Assembly (NCBI GenBank): GCA_964626565.1
Contig: CAZVFX010000109.1
Coordinates: 1 to 23,648, forward strand
Source of the DNA: CAZVFX01 sp964626565
GTDB lineage: Bacteria > Myxococcota_A > UBA9042 > CAIXZC01
Direction of reading: 5' to 3'
DNA length: 23,648 nt
Part shown: positions 15,301-21,791 of the stretch, in pieces
Layout: every line of letters starts with the position of its first letter
Position numbering within the stretch: position 1 is the first letter of the stretch
Notes under the pieces: generated by a model
Told to the model about the DNA's origin: nothing
Database searches by the model: none
The model's input: only the letters and a program-made list of their open reading frames with translations
Translations under genes and position numbers: made by a program

Positions 15301-17312
15301 TCATCAATCCCGTCGTCGTCCGCGTCCTCGTCACAAGCGTCGCCCAGCCCATCGCCGTCCAGGTCCTCCTGGCCCGGGTTCTTCACACCAACACAATTGT
15401 CCGCACTGTCGGGCACGGAGTCACCGTCAAGGTCGTCCTCGCACGCATCCCCTTTCCCATCCAGGTCGCTGTCCAGTTGACCCGGGTTGTCCGTCATGGG
15501 ACAGTTGTCGGCACCATCCGCCACGCCGTCGCCATCATCGTCTTCATCGCAGGCGTTGCCCTGGCCGTCCTCATCCAGGTCTTCCTGCCCCGGATTGTCC
15601 ACACCAACACAATTATCCGCGCTGTCTGCTACCCCGTCGCCGTCCGCGTCGTCATCGCAGGCGTCCCCCAGACCGTCGCCGTCCAAGTCCTCCTGCCCGG
15701 GGTTCTGCAACCCGGCGCAATTGTCCACTCCGTCGGGTATCCCGTCACCGTCCGCGTCCACGTCACAGGCGTCTCCCAGACCGTCGCCGTCCTGGTCCTC
15801 CTGCTCCGCATTGGGCACTTCGGGGCAATTGTCCGCTTCATTGTCCACGCCATCGCCGTCGCCATCCGTGTCCAGGCAATCCGCCACTCCATCCCCGTCG
15901 TTGTCGGGGAATTCCTCGTCGGTGAGGTTGTCGCAATCGTTGTCCTGGCCGTCGCACTCTTCATCCGCGCCGGGGTAGATGGAGGGGTCGGTCGGAGCGC
16001 AGTCCACCTCGTCCACTGTACCGTCGTTGTCGTCGTCCACGTCCACACAGTCCTTATCACCATCAAAGTCGTTATCGTTAAAACCTTCGTCCACGATGAG
16101 GTCGCAGTCGTTGTCCTTGCCATCGCAAAGCTCTTCCGCGTCGGGATAGACCTCCGGGTCAAAGGGCTTGCAGTCTTCTTCGTCCGCGGCGAAGTCGTTG
16201 TCGTCGTCCACGTCGCACAGGTCTCCCGTGCCGTCGAGGTCAAAGTCCTCCTGGGAGGGGTTGAACACAAACTCACAGTTGTCCTTTGCGTCTACCACCT
16301 CGTCGCCGTCTTTGTCGTTCTCCATGCAATCGGCCAGGCCGTCCTTGTCGGTGTCATCGAATCCTTCATCGGTATCGCCGTTGCAGTTGTTGTCCAGGCC
16401 ATCACACGCTTCCGGCGCCGGGGCCTCGCCAGCACATTCCAGGACGCCCTCCACACACTCTTCGTCGCCGAGACACACACCGAACTCGTTGACCACATTG
16501 CAGGGCCCACCTCCGGTATCTTCGTCCACTACGCCGTCGCAATCGTCATCGAGGAGATTGCACGTTTCGGGTGCGGGGACAACTGCAGAACACGGTGTGA
16601 GCCCTTGGGCTGCGCACTCCCGCTCGCCCTCGCAAAGGCCCCACTCGTTTTCGACGAAGCACTCGGTTGCGGCCTGGTCGGAGATGTACCACTCTACGCA
16701 CTCGCACTCCCCTTCGAGCAGGACGCACTGTGAGATTGTCTGCCCGCTGACATCTTCCACCTGTTGGCATTCATAGCCGGCCGGGCAGCCATCTCCATCT
16801 GTTTCGCAAGCGCCTCCACAGAAGTTCCCACTACCGCCATAGGGGACGCAGGCATCTCCCACATCAACGCCGTTGGTCATGCAATCGGAGTTCGAATCGC
16901 AGGGACGGCACAAGTTGGTAAATGCGGGGGCGCATATGTAGAGCTCGTCGGGGAGGCTCGCCTGATGCAAAACACACCCCCAACCGAAGGGGCATTCGTC
17001 AAGACACTGCATGGTGCACAATTTGCCGTCGGTGGTAATGATGCAAAAGCCGGAGTCGCACTCTTCGTCTTCCTCGCAGGGATACCCCGGCTCACCGGGA
17101 ACAGGGCCGGTGTCGAGCACAAGTTCGGGCACAAGCTCGCCGCCAAGATCCAGGAGCAACTCAGCGGTCTCGGGCGCCACCTCCAGCCCCGCGGTTGTGT
17201 CAAGAGCGACCAGATCGGGCAGCTCTCCCATGTCGGCCACCAGGGTCGGGACCGACTCCCCGCCGCAAGCGCACAACATCGCTGCTATCATCAATGCAGA
17301 AATACGGCTCAT
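12330..17312 (-). CDS. Giant MopE/TSP3 lipoprotein with two fibrinogen-like heads (1660 aa)
   Basis: The start at ATG 17310-17312 is preferred to an in-frame ATG at 17357, because AAGGAG lies 7 nt upstream and the signal peptide begins there (MSRISALMIAAMLCAC, Cys16). Order: the N-terminal Cys-rich module shared with the other two giants (LCRPC, FCGGAC, CPAGYEC landmarks). A stalk at about residues 250-1135 follows, mixing about ten MopE-type metal-binding motifs (CDGLDNDCDG.VDDG) and about ten thrombospondin type 3 calcium repeats (DADGDGIPDGVDNC). Next comes a DUF4215-like segment (CGNGVLEPDEHCDDGG). The first fibrinogen-like head is at about 1165-1400 (VWCDMETSGGGWTRC). The second is at about 1414-1660 (AWCDMTTKDGGWTLL, ending GRIGYLFAR), closest to the intelectin type. 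The very acidic stalk should bind many Ca2+ ions. Probable role: long surface adhesin recognising glycans. Confidence 0.93.
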   Translation of the reverse strand: MSRISALMIAAMLCACGGESVPTLVADMGELPDLVALDTTAGLEVAPETAELLLDLGGELVPELVLDTGPVPGEPGYPCEEDEECDSGFCIITTDGKLCTMQCLDECPFGWGCVLHQASLPDELYICAPAFTNLCRPCDSNSDCMTNGVDVGDACVPYGGSGNFCGGACETDGDGCPAGYECQQVEDVSGQTISQCVLLEGECECVEWYISDQAATECFVENEWGLCEGERECAAQGLTPCSAVVPAPETCNLLDDDCDGVVDEDTGGGPCNVVNEFGVCLGDEECVEGVLECAGEAPAPEACDGLDNNCNGDTDEGFDDTDKDGLADCMENDKDGDEVVDAKDNCEFVFNPSQEDFDLDGTGDLCDVDDDNDFAADEEDCKPFDPEVYPDAEELCDGKDNDCDLIVDEGFNDNDFDGDKDCVDVDDDNDGTVDEVDCAPTDPSIYPGADEECDGQDNDCDNLTDEEFPDNDGDGVADCLDTDGDGDGVDNEADNCPEVPNAEQEDQDGDGLGDACDVDADGDGIPDGVDNCAGLQNPGQEDLDGDGLGDACDDDADGDGVADSADNCVGVDNPGQEDLDEDGQGNACDEDDDGDGVADGADNCPMTDNPGQLDSDLDGKGDACEDDLDGDSVPDSADNCVGVKNPGQEDLDGDGLGDACDEDADDDGIDDGADNCVGVKNAEQEDQDGDGIGDACDVDADGDGIPDGVDNCEGLQNPGQSDLDLDGVGDECDDDADGDEVDDSADNCVGVKNPQQGDFDGDGEGDKCDEDDDGDGDPDVTDCSPVDPDFHHGAEEVCDGLDNNCALGADEGFLDTDLDGFKNCVDADDDNDGDPDESDCAPLDPGVHAGAGEQCNGADDDCNGQVDDGLGSTLCGQGECQHTLDNCADGVWQVCNPFGGAQAEVCDGLDNDCDGVPDDGLGFVFCGLGQCQHSGPACVDGEAADCDPMEGVEPESCDGLDNDCDGVADDGLGTTTCGLGICEHTVDNCVGGIPQLCDPMEGSELEECDGEDNNCEGAVDEGFDDSDLDGVADCVDDDDDGDGDPDDTDCKPLDESIFNGQDESCDGVDNNCDDVPDEGFPDQDEDGQADCVDDDDDGDGTADDDDNCPDVANPNQEDLDEDGMGDACDPQTCGNGVLEPDEHCDDGGNVDGDGCTAECGWGIFESCLAARLSGLNPPSGSYSVQPQGAGEAETVWCDMETSGGGWTRCATVEYLADQSTKVLGRDGAQIAGSEAGSYFGVGGTAAIRSSCFDLYGSETALMFRHDDFSTNTPGSDFDFSYAWSFGPRNLDGATPYAFVTEKVSCDEVTNISSVVVDDPDPEYQEFTLFFGDGENNRKCYTDGVYNGTSSGIWLVECGQLAMSQEATWLEIADTTFDRMGVRLCGDYSTKQDGVLELYVRAAPPAAAQGQDCKDILGTFPGVGSGAFRIDPEGDGSPFDAWCDMTTKDGGWTLLGSFANDDGEIHWTRPVGDANWRNDATFGELKDYRTDDYKSPAWSTLEADDILVSDETHHWVSYTDVLGGETFQDTMLGYNDCQTTALVSVGSPKVDASNDPYKDGGMLVFYSADPNANDHCAFSGVHSDSTMLAIGGMACGTIGAGQWGTNYNSGMDWHAYLDPDGACIACDGCGPWHGEACVTSKDHANSPGVHDNGRIGYLFAR
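13910..16565 (-). repeat. Ca-binding stalk: MopE motifs and TSP3 repeats
   Basis: Protein-level repeat region with a central run of eight TSP3-type units, each about 36 residues (DNC..., NPGQEDLDGDG.GDACD). It is flanked on both sides by MopE motifs spaced by D-rich linkers; one more TSP3-type unit sits at each end. Asp makes up a large share of residues. The strong GAC/GAT bias produces long open frames on the opposite strand. Confidence 0.85.
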
Positions 17313-17345
17313 TTTCCGACTCCTTGTGAAGGTCTGTACCGACTC

Positions 17346-17374
17346 ATTACAGCACACGACCAGCCGATTCGCAA
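17346..17374 (-). promoter_or_regulatory. Sigma-70-type promoter for the 1660-aa lipoprotein operon
   Basis: On the minus strand TTGCGA (-35, 17369-17374) and TGTAAT (-10, 17346-17351; 5/6 match) are separated by exactly 17 bp. Transcription would begin near 17339, giving a 5' leader of under 30 nt before ATG 17312. Confidence 0.45.
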
Positions 17375-17390
17375 GCCCGGACGATCTGGC

Positions 17391-17419
17391 TTGACACGTA
17401 GGACGTTTGCGAATAATGT
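17391..17419 (+). promoter_or_regulatory. Sigma-70-type promoter for the CBM lipoprotein operon
   Basis: A perfect TTGACA -35 box (17391-17396) is followed after 17 bp by TAATGT, a poor -10 match. AATAAT two bases earlier is an alternative. It lies 46 bp upstream of the chosen start at 17465 and back-to-back with the minus-strand promoter at 17346-17374, forming a divergent control region. Confidence 0.45.
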
Positions 17420-17464
17420 TCGCGCCGGTTTGGATCCATGAAAGAACGTGCGCGAGGTATACCG

Positions 17465-18334
17465 ATGCACCGCTTCGGCCTGGCTATGCTGCTTGTTTGT
17501 TCGCTGGCTGCCTGTGGCAACGGCGATGGGAATGCGAAGAAGGAAGGGGAACTGGGAGGGCCGTGCTTCCCCAACCACACGTGCAACCTGGAGTTTGTCT
17601 GCTACCAGAAAGTGTGCGTGGACCCGGCGACCTTCGATGTCTCCGCGGTTCCGGATGCCGGAGATATTTCCGGCACTTGCGAGGCGTGCGGCGACACCGA
17701 CCAACCCGAAGCGATGGCGGAGGTAATCGACGTGGTGGTCAACACCCCGCCCACCTTCGAGGAGTTGTCTCTCATCGACCTCGACATGGGCACCAGCATT
17801 ACTCTGGACCTGAACCCGTTCATCGCAGACGCAGAAGACCCGGACGAGTTGCTGGTCCTGAGCTGGAGCGCAGACCATGTTGCGCTCCAAGACGACGGCT
17901 CCCACGTACTGCTGGTGGTGGCCCCCACCGATTGGCAAGGCACCGAGGTCATCGACCTGACAGTCACCGATTCGGGCGGGCTGGAGAGCACCGCCGAGTT
18001 GAAAATACTCGTCAACGAAGTTATTCCTCCCGACTGGCCGCCGGTGGTATGCGGTGAAACGCTGTTCGCCATAGACGCCGGCACCGAGGTGGAACAAGTG
18101 CTGCTGTCCGGCTCTTTCAACGGCTGGGCGGACAGCCCGGCAGGTGCGGACTTGATGGAGGACCCGGACGGAAACGGAATATGGGAAGTGACCATCACGC
18201 TGGCTCCCGGCGAATACGAATACAAATTCATCGTTGACGGAGAGTGGATGGAAGACCCGAAGAACCCGAACAAGGTGGACGACGGTAACGGCGGTTTCAA
18301 CTCCGTGGTGGAGGTGCCGGCATGCGAAGAATAG
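17465..18334 (+). CDS. Lipoprotein with Ig-like and AMPK-type glycogen-binding (CBM) domains
   Basis: The 289-residue form starting at ATG 17465 is chosen over ATG 17438, because GAGG precedes it at good spacing and the signal peptide (MHRFGLAMLLVCSLAAC, Cys17) starts there. A short Cys-rich segment follows (GGPCFPNHTCNLEFVCYQKVC). Then comes a cadherin/Ig-like beta domain (about 90-190: TFEELSLIDLDMGTSITLDL, FIADAEDPDELLVLSWS, VIDLTVTDSGGLES). The C-terminal domain (about 205-285) has the AMPK1/CBM48 glycogen-binding pattern: VLLSGSFNGW, DGNGIWEVTITLAPGEYEYKF, then VDGEWMEDPKNP. In other proteins this fold binds alpha-1,4-glucans. On a secreted lipoprotein it suggests surface binding of starch- or glycogen-like polymer; this is inferred. 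The next gene overlaps it by 13 nt. Confidence 0.88.
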   Translation: MHRFGLAMLLVCSLAACGNGDGNAKKEGELGGPCFPNHTCNLEFVCYQKVCVDPATFDVSAVPDAGDISGTCEACGDTDQPEAMAEVIDVVVNTPPTFEELSLIDLDMGTSITLDLNPFIADAEDPDELLVLSWSADHVALQDDGSHVLLVVAPTDWQGTEVIDLTVTDSGGLESTAELKILVNEVIPPDWPPVVCGETLFAIDAGTEVEQVLLSGSFNGWADSPAGADLMEDPDGNGIWEVTITLAPGEYEYKFIVDGEWMEDPKNPNKVDDGNGGFNSVVEVPACEE

Positions 18335-19698
18335 TCTTTTACACTCTCCTCGGAGCAGTTCTGGTTGCAGCATGTAGTTCTGATAAGGCTGCCGAGACCA
18401 ACGGTCCGGGGGATGCGGGGGACGGTTCTGTCCGCATCAGCGACAAGGACGGCATGACCGCCGACCTGGGCGTGGGCGAGGTGGCGGACGTAGTGGAGGA
18501 GATCACCCCGGAGGTCATCGATACGAAAGAACCTGAGGAAGAGATCAACGGGTTCGACTATCCCTGCGAACCACTCACCTTTGAGTCGTGCGTCACCGCG
18601 TGCGGTTCTGCAGGCACCCACAAATGCTTGAAGCAGTGGGGCCCGTGCATCCCGCCCGAGGAGTGGTGCGGCAACTGCGTGGATGACGACTGCGACGGAG
18701 AGGTCAACGAAGAGTGCCCGCCCAATCCGGCGTGCGACGACCCCATCGAACCCGAATGCCCGGTGGCCATCATCACCATAGAGGAAGGTACGGAAGCGTG
18801 GACCGGAGACACCCTGCACCTGTCGGGCGAGAACTCCTTCTCCCCCGACGGTGAAATCGTCAAGTGGCTCTGGTCGGTACAGACCCCCGACGGCGCGAGC
18901 GGGACTTTTCAGCCTTCACCGGACAAGGTCAAAGTGACTTTTGACGTGGACGCTGCAGGGCAATACTTGTTCAGCCTTGAGGTTTGGGACGACAAAGACA
19001 ATCAGAGTTGCGTACCGGGCCAGGTGGTTGTCGGTGTGAAGACATTCCCGCCGGTGGACCCGGAAGTGGGATGTGCGGACGGCGAGCGCGAGGGATTCCT
19101 GGACGAGCAGGCTTACCCTCATATTGCCGGCTGCTCGGGTGCCTGGGACGTCCCCGGCATCACTCCCGATTCGGTAGAGCAGACCTGTGGCGGCAAGGGC
19201 GGCGACGACGGCGATTTCTCCGAGGGAACGGGCTGTTCGGCTCCGGACCTGTGTGCAAACGATTGGCACATCTGCGTGACCTGGGCGGAAGTCGCTGAGA
19301 AATCTCCCACCGGCTGCGCCGGTTCCGTGCCTCCCGACGCCAAATCCAAATCATTGTTCTTTGCCATGCGCCAGCCAAGCGAGACCGGCAGCGTCTGCGG
19401 TGACTGGGGCGACGGTCTCAACGATGTGTTCGGGTGCGGCAACCTGGGGGCGGGGCTGCCCGAGGACAAGAACTGCGGTCCCCTCGACCGCGTTCTGGCC
19501 AGCACCCAACCCAACTCCTGCGGTTTCAACGAGGCGGAGCCCAACTTAGGGCCCTGGGAATGCATGGGCGGTGACGACAGCCACTTGAACGAAGGAAAAC
19601 TGGTTACCAAGAAGGGATGCCCTGCCACTTCCTGTTCCTACGACGGCGACCCCATAGGCAGTTCCGACAAGGGCGGAGTTCTCTGCTGCCGCGACTAA
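18322..19698 (+). CDS. PKD-domain lipoprotein with unassigned Cys-rich C-terminal domain (458 aa)
   Basis: The signal peptide (MRRIVFYTLLGAVLVAAC, Cys18) is followed by an acidic linker. A Cys-rich segment ends in a MopE-like motif (CGNCVDDDCDGEVNEEC). A PKD domain follows at about 150-245 (GDTLHLSGENSFSPDGEIVKWLWSV, then FDVDAAGQYLFSLEVWDD). Residues about 250-458 form a separate domain with over fifteen cysteines and landmarks DWHICVTWAEV, FFAMRQPSETGSVCGDW, DVFGCGNLG, CGPLDRV, PWECMGG and a terminal GGVLCCRD; I cannot name it. The gene overlaps its upstream neighbour by 13 nt, indicating translational coupling. Its TAA overlaps the TAG of the convergent 392-residue gene by two bases. Likely outer-membrane anchored and surface or periplasm exposed. 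Confidence 0.87.
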   Translation: MRRIVFYTLLGAVLVAACSSDKAAETNGPGDAGDGSVRISDKDGMTADLGVGEVADVVEEITPEVIDTKEPEEEINGFDYPCEPLTFESCVTACGSAGTHKCLKQWGPCIPPEEWCGNCVDDDCDGEVNEECPPNPACDDPIEPECPVAIITIEEGTEAWTGDTLHLSGENSFSPDGEIVKWLWSVQTPDGASGTFQPSPDKVKVTFDVDAAGQYLFSLEVWDDKDNQSCVPGQVVVGVKTFPPVDPEVGCADGEREGFLDEQAYPHIAGCSGAWDVPGITPDSVEQTCGGKGGDDGDFSEGTGCSAPDLCANDWHICVTWAEVAEKSPTGCAGSVPPDAKSKSLFFAMRQPSETGSVCGDWGDGLNDVFGCGNLGAGLPEDKNCGPLDRVLASTQPNSCGFNEAEPNLGPWECMGGDDSHLNEGKLVTKKGCPATSCSYDGDPIGSSDKGGVLCCRD

Positions 19699-20873
19699 CT
19701 GTCAACGTCGATGTGGGCTGCCCGGCGCACAATACGTCCCTGTGACCAACCGTAGACGGCGAGCAGGTTCGCAGCATCTCTGGGCTTGGGATCTTCAAGA
19801 GCTTCGGCAACCACCGCATCAAGAACCACAGCTATGCCCCAAGGCGGATAACCCCGCTTGTGGGTCTCGAGATCCGCTTTGGAGAAAAAGAGGCTGGTCT
19901 GGGCCTTTGGCTGGTCTTTTTCGCGCCCCCCGTCCCCGTTCTTTTCGCGCCCCCCGTCCCCGTTCTTTTCGCGCCCCCCGTCCCCGTTCTTTTCCGCGGC
20001 TCGGGCGAGCGTCCGGGTGATCGCCCTGATGTCGTGAGTGTGTGCCCAGAACGTACGGGATAGCTGGCGTTCACGGGATGCGAAGTTCAAGCGACGCATA
20101 CGCAAATCGTGAGTCCGATAGGTTTCCGGCGTGAGCTTTATGCTCACCGGTGTGGCTACCGTGTGCCGGGCGCGTTCGAGGTCCTCGACTATGTGGACCA
20201 CCGTGTTGTCCGGAGTCCGAAAAACCGACCCGGCTCCAAGGACTGCGTCTTCGATGAAGTCATTGCCCCGGCGCAGGCCACTACCAACTTTCCTTATCCA
20301 CCTTCGCATACCCTTCCAGGAAATGCTCACCGGCATGTCAGTGGCCTGCTGATAGTCCCCGCCGACGATCAGGGGCGGCATCTTTACCTTTGGTCCTGCA
20401 GGGATGGAAGGGACCCGAACGACAAAATCGTCGGAAGGTTCGTCCACGATATCGACGCTTTCCAGGTCGAAGTCACTGCTGGACTCAAAGGACACCGTGG
20501 CTTCCGTAGGTCTGACGATGTAGGCAATCTTGTCTAGGTCCGGCGCCAGTTGCGCACGGTCGATCACTTCCGCCCCCCGCAGCGCCGATGTGGGGTAAGC
20601 CAACTTCAATTCACACCCGTCACACTGAAAAGACAGTACCGGGACCATGACCGGGCCCCGTTCTTCCCAAACAACATCAATGGGCAGCTCGCGCCCCCCC
20701 AGAACGGGGAAGCAGCGAGCTACCTGGAAGGCAAAATCTTCGAGGCAATAGTGGAGCTGGAACTTCATCGGCGAAACCACTCGCTGGGGCTGAGCTTTGT
20801 CCAGGTCCGGCCCCGGGAAACCGTTGCCGTCACAAAGATCGCTCGGATAGAAGAGTACCTCGACACATCTCAT
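19695..20873 (-). CDS. Unknown protein, last gene of Ubl-conjugation operon (392 aa)
   Basis: The start is taken at ATG 20871-20873, which forms an ATGA overlap with the stop of the ubiquitin-like gene; the ATG at 20900 would overlap it by 31 nt. No family is recognised. Visible features: an N-terminal region (1-110) with scattered cysteines including FQCDGCELK (C84, C87); an acidic stretch (about 130-155, SSSDFDLESVDIVDEPSDDF); a basic helix (WKGMRRWIRKVGSGLRRG); and a central alpha/beta region with FWAHTHDIRAITRTL. Three exact copies of EKNGDGGR follow at about 295-318. The C-terminal helix is IAVVLDAVVAEALEDP. No JAMM signature (HxH...SxxD) is seen. By position it should work with the E1, E2 and Ubl proteins, as target, E3-like factor, reader or effector; the sequence does not tell which. 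Confidence 0.8.
   Translation of the reverse strand: MRCVEVLFYPSDLCDGNGFPGPDLDKAQPQRVVSPMKFQLHYCLEDFAFQVARCFPVLGGRELPIDVVWEERGPVMVPVLSFQCDGCELKLAYPTSALRGAEVIDRAQLAPDLDKIAYIVRPTEATVSFESSSDFDLESVDIVDEPSDDFVVRVPSIPAGPKVKMPPLIVGGDYQQATDMPVSISWKGMRRWIRKVGSGLRRGNDFIEDAVLGAGSVFRTPDNTVVHIVEDLERARHTVATPVSIKLTPETYRTHDLRMRRLNFASRERQLSRTFWAHTHDIRAITRTLARAAEKNGDGGREKNGDGGREKNGDGGREKDQPKAQTSLFFSKADLETHKRGYPPWGIAVVLDAVVAEALEDPKPRDAANLLAVYGWSQGRIVRRAAHIDVDS
19918..19989 (-). repeat. Three perfect 24-bp tandem repeats (in-frame VNTR)
   Basis: Three identical 24-bp copies (plus-strand core CGCGCCCCCCGTCCCCGTTC) plus a 5-bp partial copy at 19990-19994. Each adds the octapeptide EKNGDGGR to the 392-residue protein without shifting frame. 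Exact identity at DNA level indicates recent expansion and likely copy-number variation by slippage. Confidence 0.95.
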
Positions 20874-21157
20874 GCCGCACCTCCCGGAACGTCGGTCCAC
20901 GCGATTTCGAAGCTGCCGGATTGGCCGGCCATGTAGTCCGAGACCGACGCATCGGGCCCCAGGTTGGTGCCGGTGACGGGATCACGAAGGGTATAGGTCA
21001 CCGGATCGTCAGGCTTCTTCTCGACGCTTTCGAGCGCCCCGTTCATCTGCAAGAACTTGCGGGCAAGTTGTTCCGCGGTCACACCATACGGCAGGTAGAA
21101 CGTACCTTCTGACCGCTGACCGCCCCGGTTGAGACTCAAAGTGATCTTCTTACGCAT
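20870..21157 (-). CDS. Ubiquitin-like beta-grasp protein ending in GGAA (95 aa)
   Basis: ATG 21155-21157 follows GGAGGATGGGAT. The product fits a ubiquitin fold in order: strand 1 (KKITLSLN), strand 2 (EGTFYLP), helix (TAEQLARKFLQM), strand 3 (VTYTLRDPVTGTNL), then ASVSDYMAGQSGSFEIAW. The last stretch lines up with the TLSDYNIQKESTLHLVL segment of ubiquitin. The C-terminus is DVPGGAA, so a Gly-Gly pair (92-93) is present but capped by two alanines. If it works like ubiquitin, an exposed GG would be adenylated by the E1-like protein of this operon. The cap implies processing first, or a non-standard use. It lies 13 nt after the 206-residue gene and overlaps the 392-residue gene by 4 nt (ATGA). 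Alternative: a non-conjugated YukD-like or sulfur-carrier protein, less likely beside an E2. Confidence 0.8.
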   Translation of the reverse strand: MRKKITLSLNRGGQRSEGTFYLPYGVTAEQLARKFLQMNGALESVEKKPDDPVTYTLRDPVTGTNLGPDASVSDYMAGQSGSFEIAWTDVPGGAA

Positions 21158-21170
21158 ATCCCATCCTCCG

Positions 21171-21791
21171 TCATTGGTTCGATTGCATCTTTATCACGCA
21201 GTCCCGGACCGCTCTTCCGGCCAGGATGGCCTGCACCACCAGAGCTTCACTTACCGCCGCCTTTTGCAGACGCGCCAGTTGACGCTCCCCGCCGGTCGCC
21301 GGCTCGACTATGGCGGCGTTCCAAATGCTTCCTTCCAGCCGGTGGTGGCGACCGGCGGCCCGGAGGACTCCGTCTGCAGCCAGCAGGCACAGGCGGGCCG
21401 CTTCCTGAGCACCGGCATCAGGTTCCCAGTCCGGTTCCATGGGAAACAGCGGTACAACAACCACGGCTTCGTCCGTGTCCGCGACCACCGGCCGACCGGC
21501 TGAAGCACAGGCCAAGCTGGCAAGTGCACGCGCAAGTCGACCGCTGTTTCGCACCTCTCCGGAAGTCGCGATCCGGCGGAGCACCAGTCCGCCCCGGACG
21601 TTCACGTAGTGGGGGCCCCGGGCCGGCTGGAGACAGTTCAGTTGCAGCGCGGTCGCGCTGTCCACCGCACCGGCAGAAGCTACAAGTTCAACTCCCCACC
21701 GCCCGCCCCGTACATGGATATCAACGCTCGAATATCGTACAGTCTCTTCGTCCACCCAGGTGGCGAACGCACGTTCAAATTCGTCTTTCAC
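21171..21791 (-). CDS. Unknown protein between E2 and Ubl genes (206 aa)
   Basis: It starts at GTG 21789-21791, forming a GTGA overlap with the E2-like stop, so translation is coupled. No family is recognised. The N-terminal half looks alpha/beta (FATWVDEETVRYSSVDIHVRG, WGVELVASAG) with a Cys at 53 and His at 61 in LNCLQPARGPHYVNV. The middle has an Ala-rich helix (RLARALASLACASAG) and the strand ADTDEAVVVVPLF. The C-terminal third is helical (EAARLCLLAADGVLRAAG; RQLARLQKAAVSEALVVQAILAG). No signal peptide or membrane helix, so it is cytosolic. Its fixed position inside the E1-E2-Ubl cluster argues for a role in that pathway, such as a second E2-like fold, an E3-like adaptor or a Ubl-processing enzyme. 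None of these is shown by motif. Confidence 0.8.
   Translation of the reverse strand: MKDEFERAFATWVDEETVRYSSVDIHVRGGRWGVELVASAGAVDSATALQLNCLQPARGPHYVNVRGGLVLRRIATSGEVRNSGRLARALASLACASAGRPVVADTDEAVVVVPLFPMEPDWEPDAGAQEAARLCLLAADGVLRAAGRHHRLEGSIWNAAIVEPATGGERQLARLQKAAVSEALVVQAILAGRAVRDCVIKMQSNQ

Noticed and set aside
13752..16733. Long plus-strand open frames (462 and 490 codons) opposite the TSP3/MopE gene
   Set aside because: They are Val/Ala/Ile-rich shadows created by the GAC/GAT and TGC bias of the minus-strand gene. They have no ribosome site and no recognisable domains, while the minus-strand frame carries clear families.
20010..20100. JAMM/JAB peptidase motif in the 392-aa protein (HTHD region)
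   Set aside because: The HxH pair is present, but the required downstream SxxD and upstream Glu are not seen at proper spacing.
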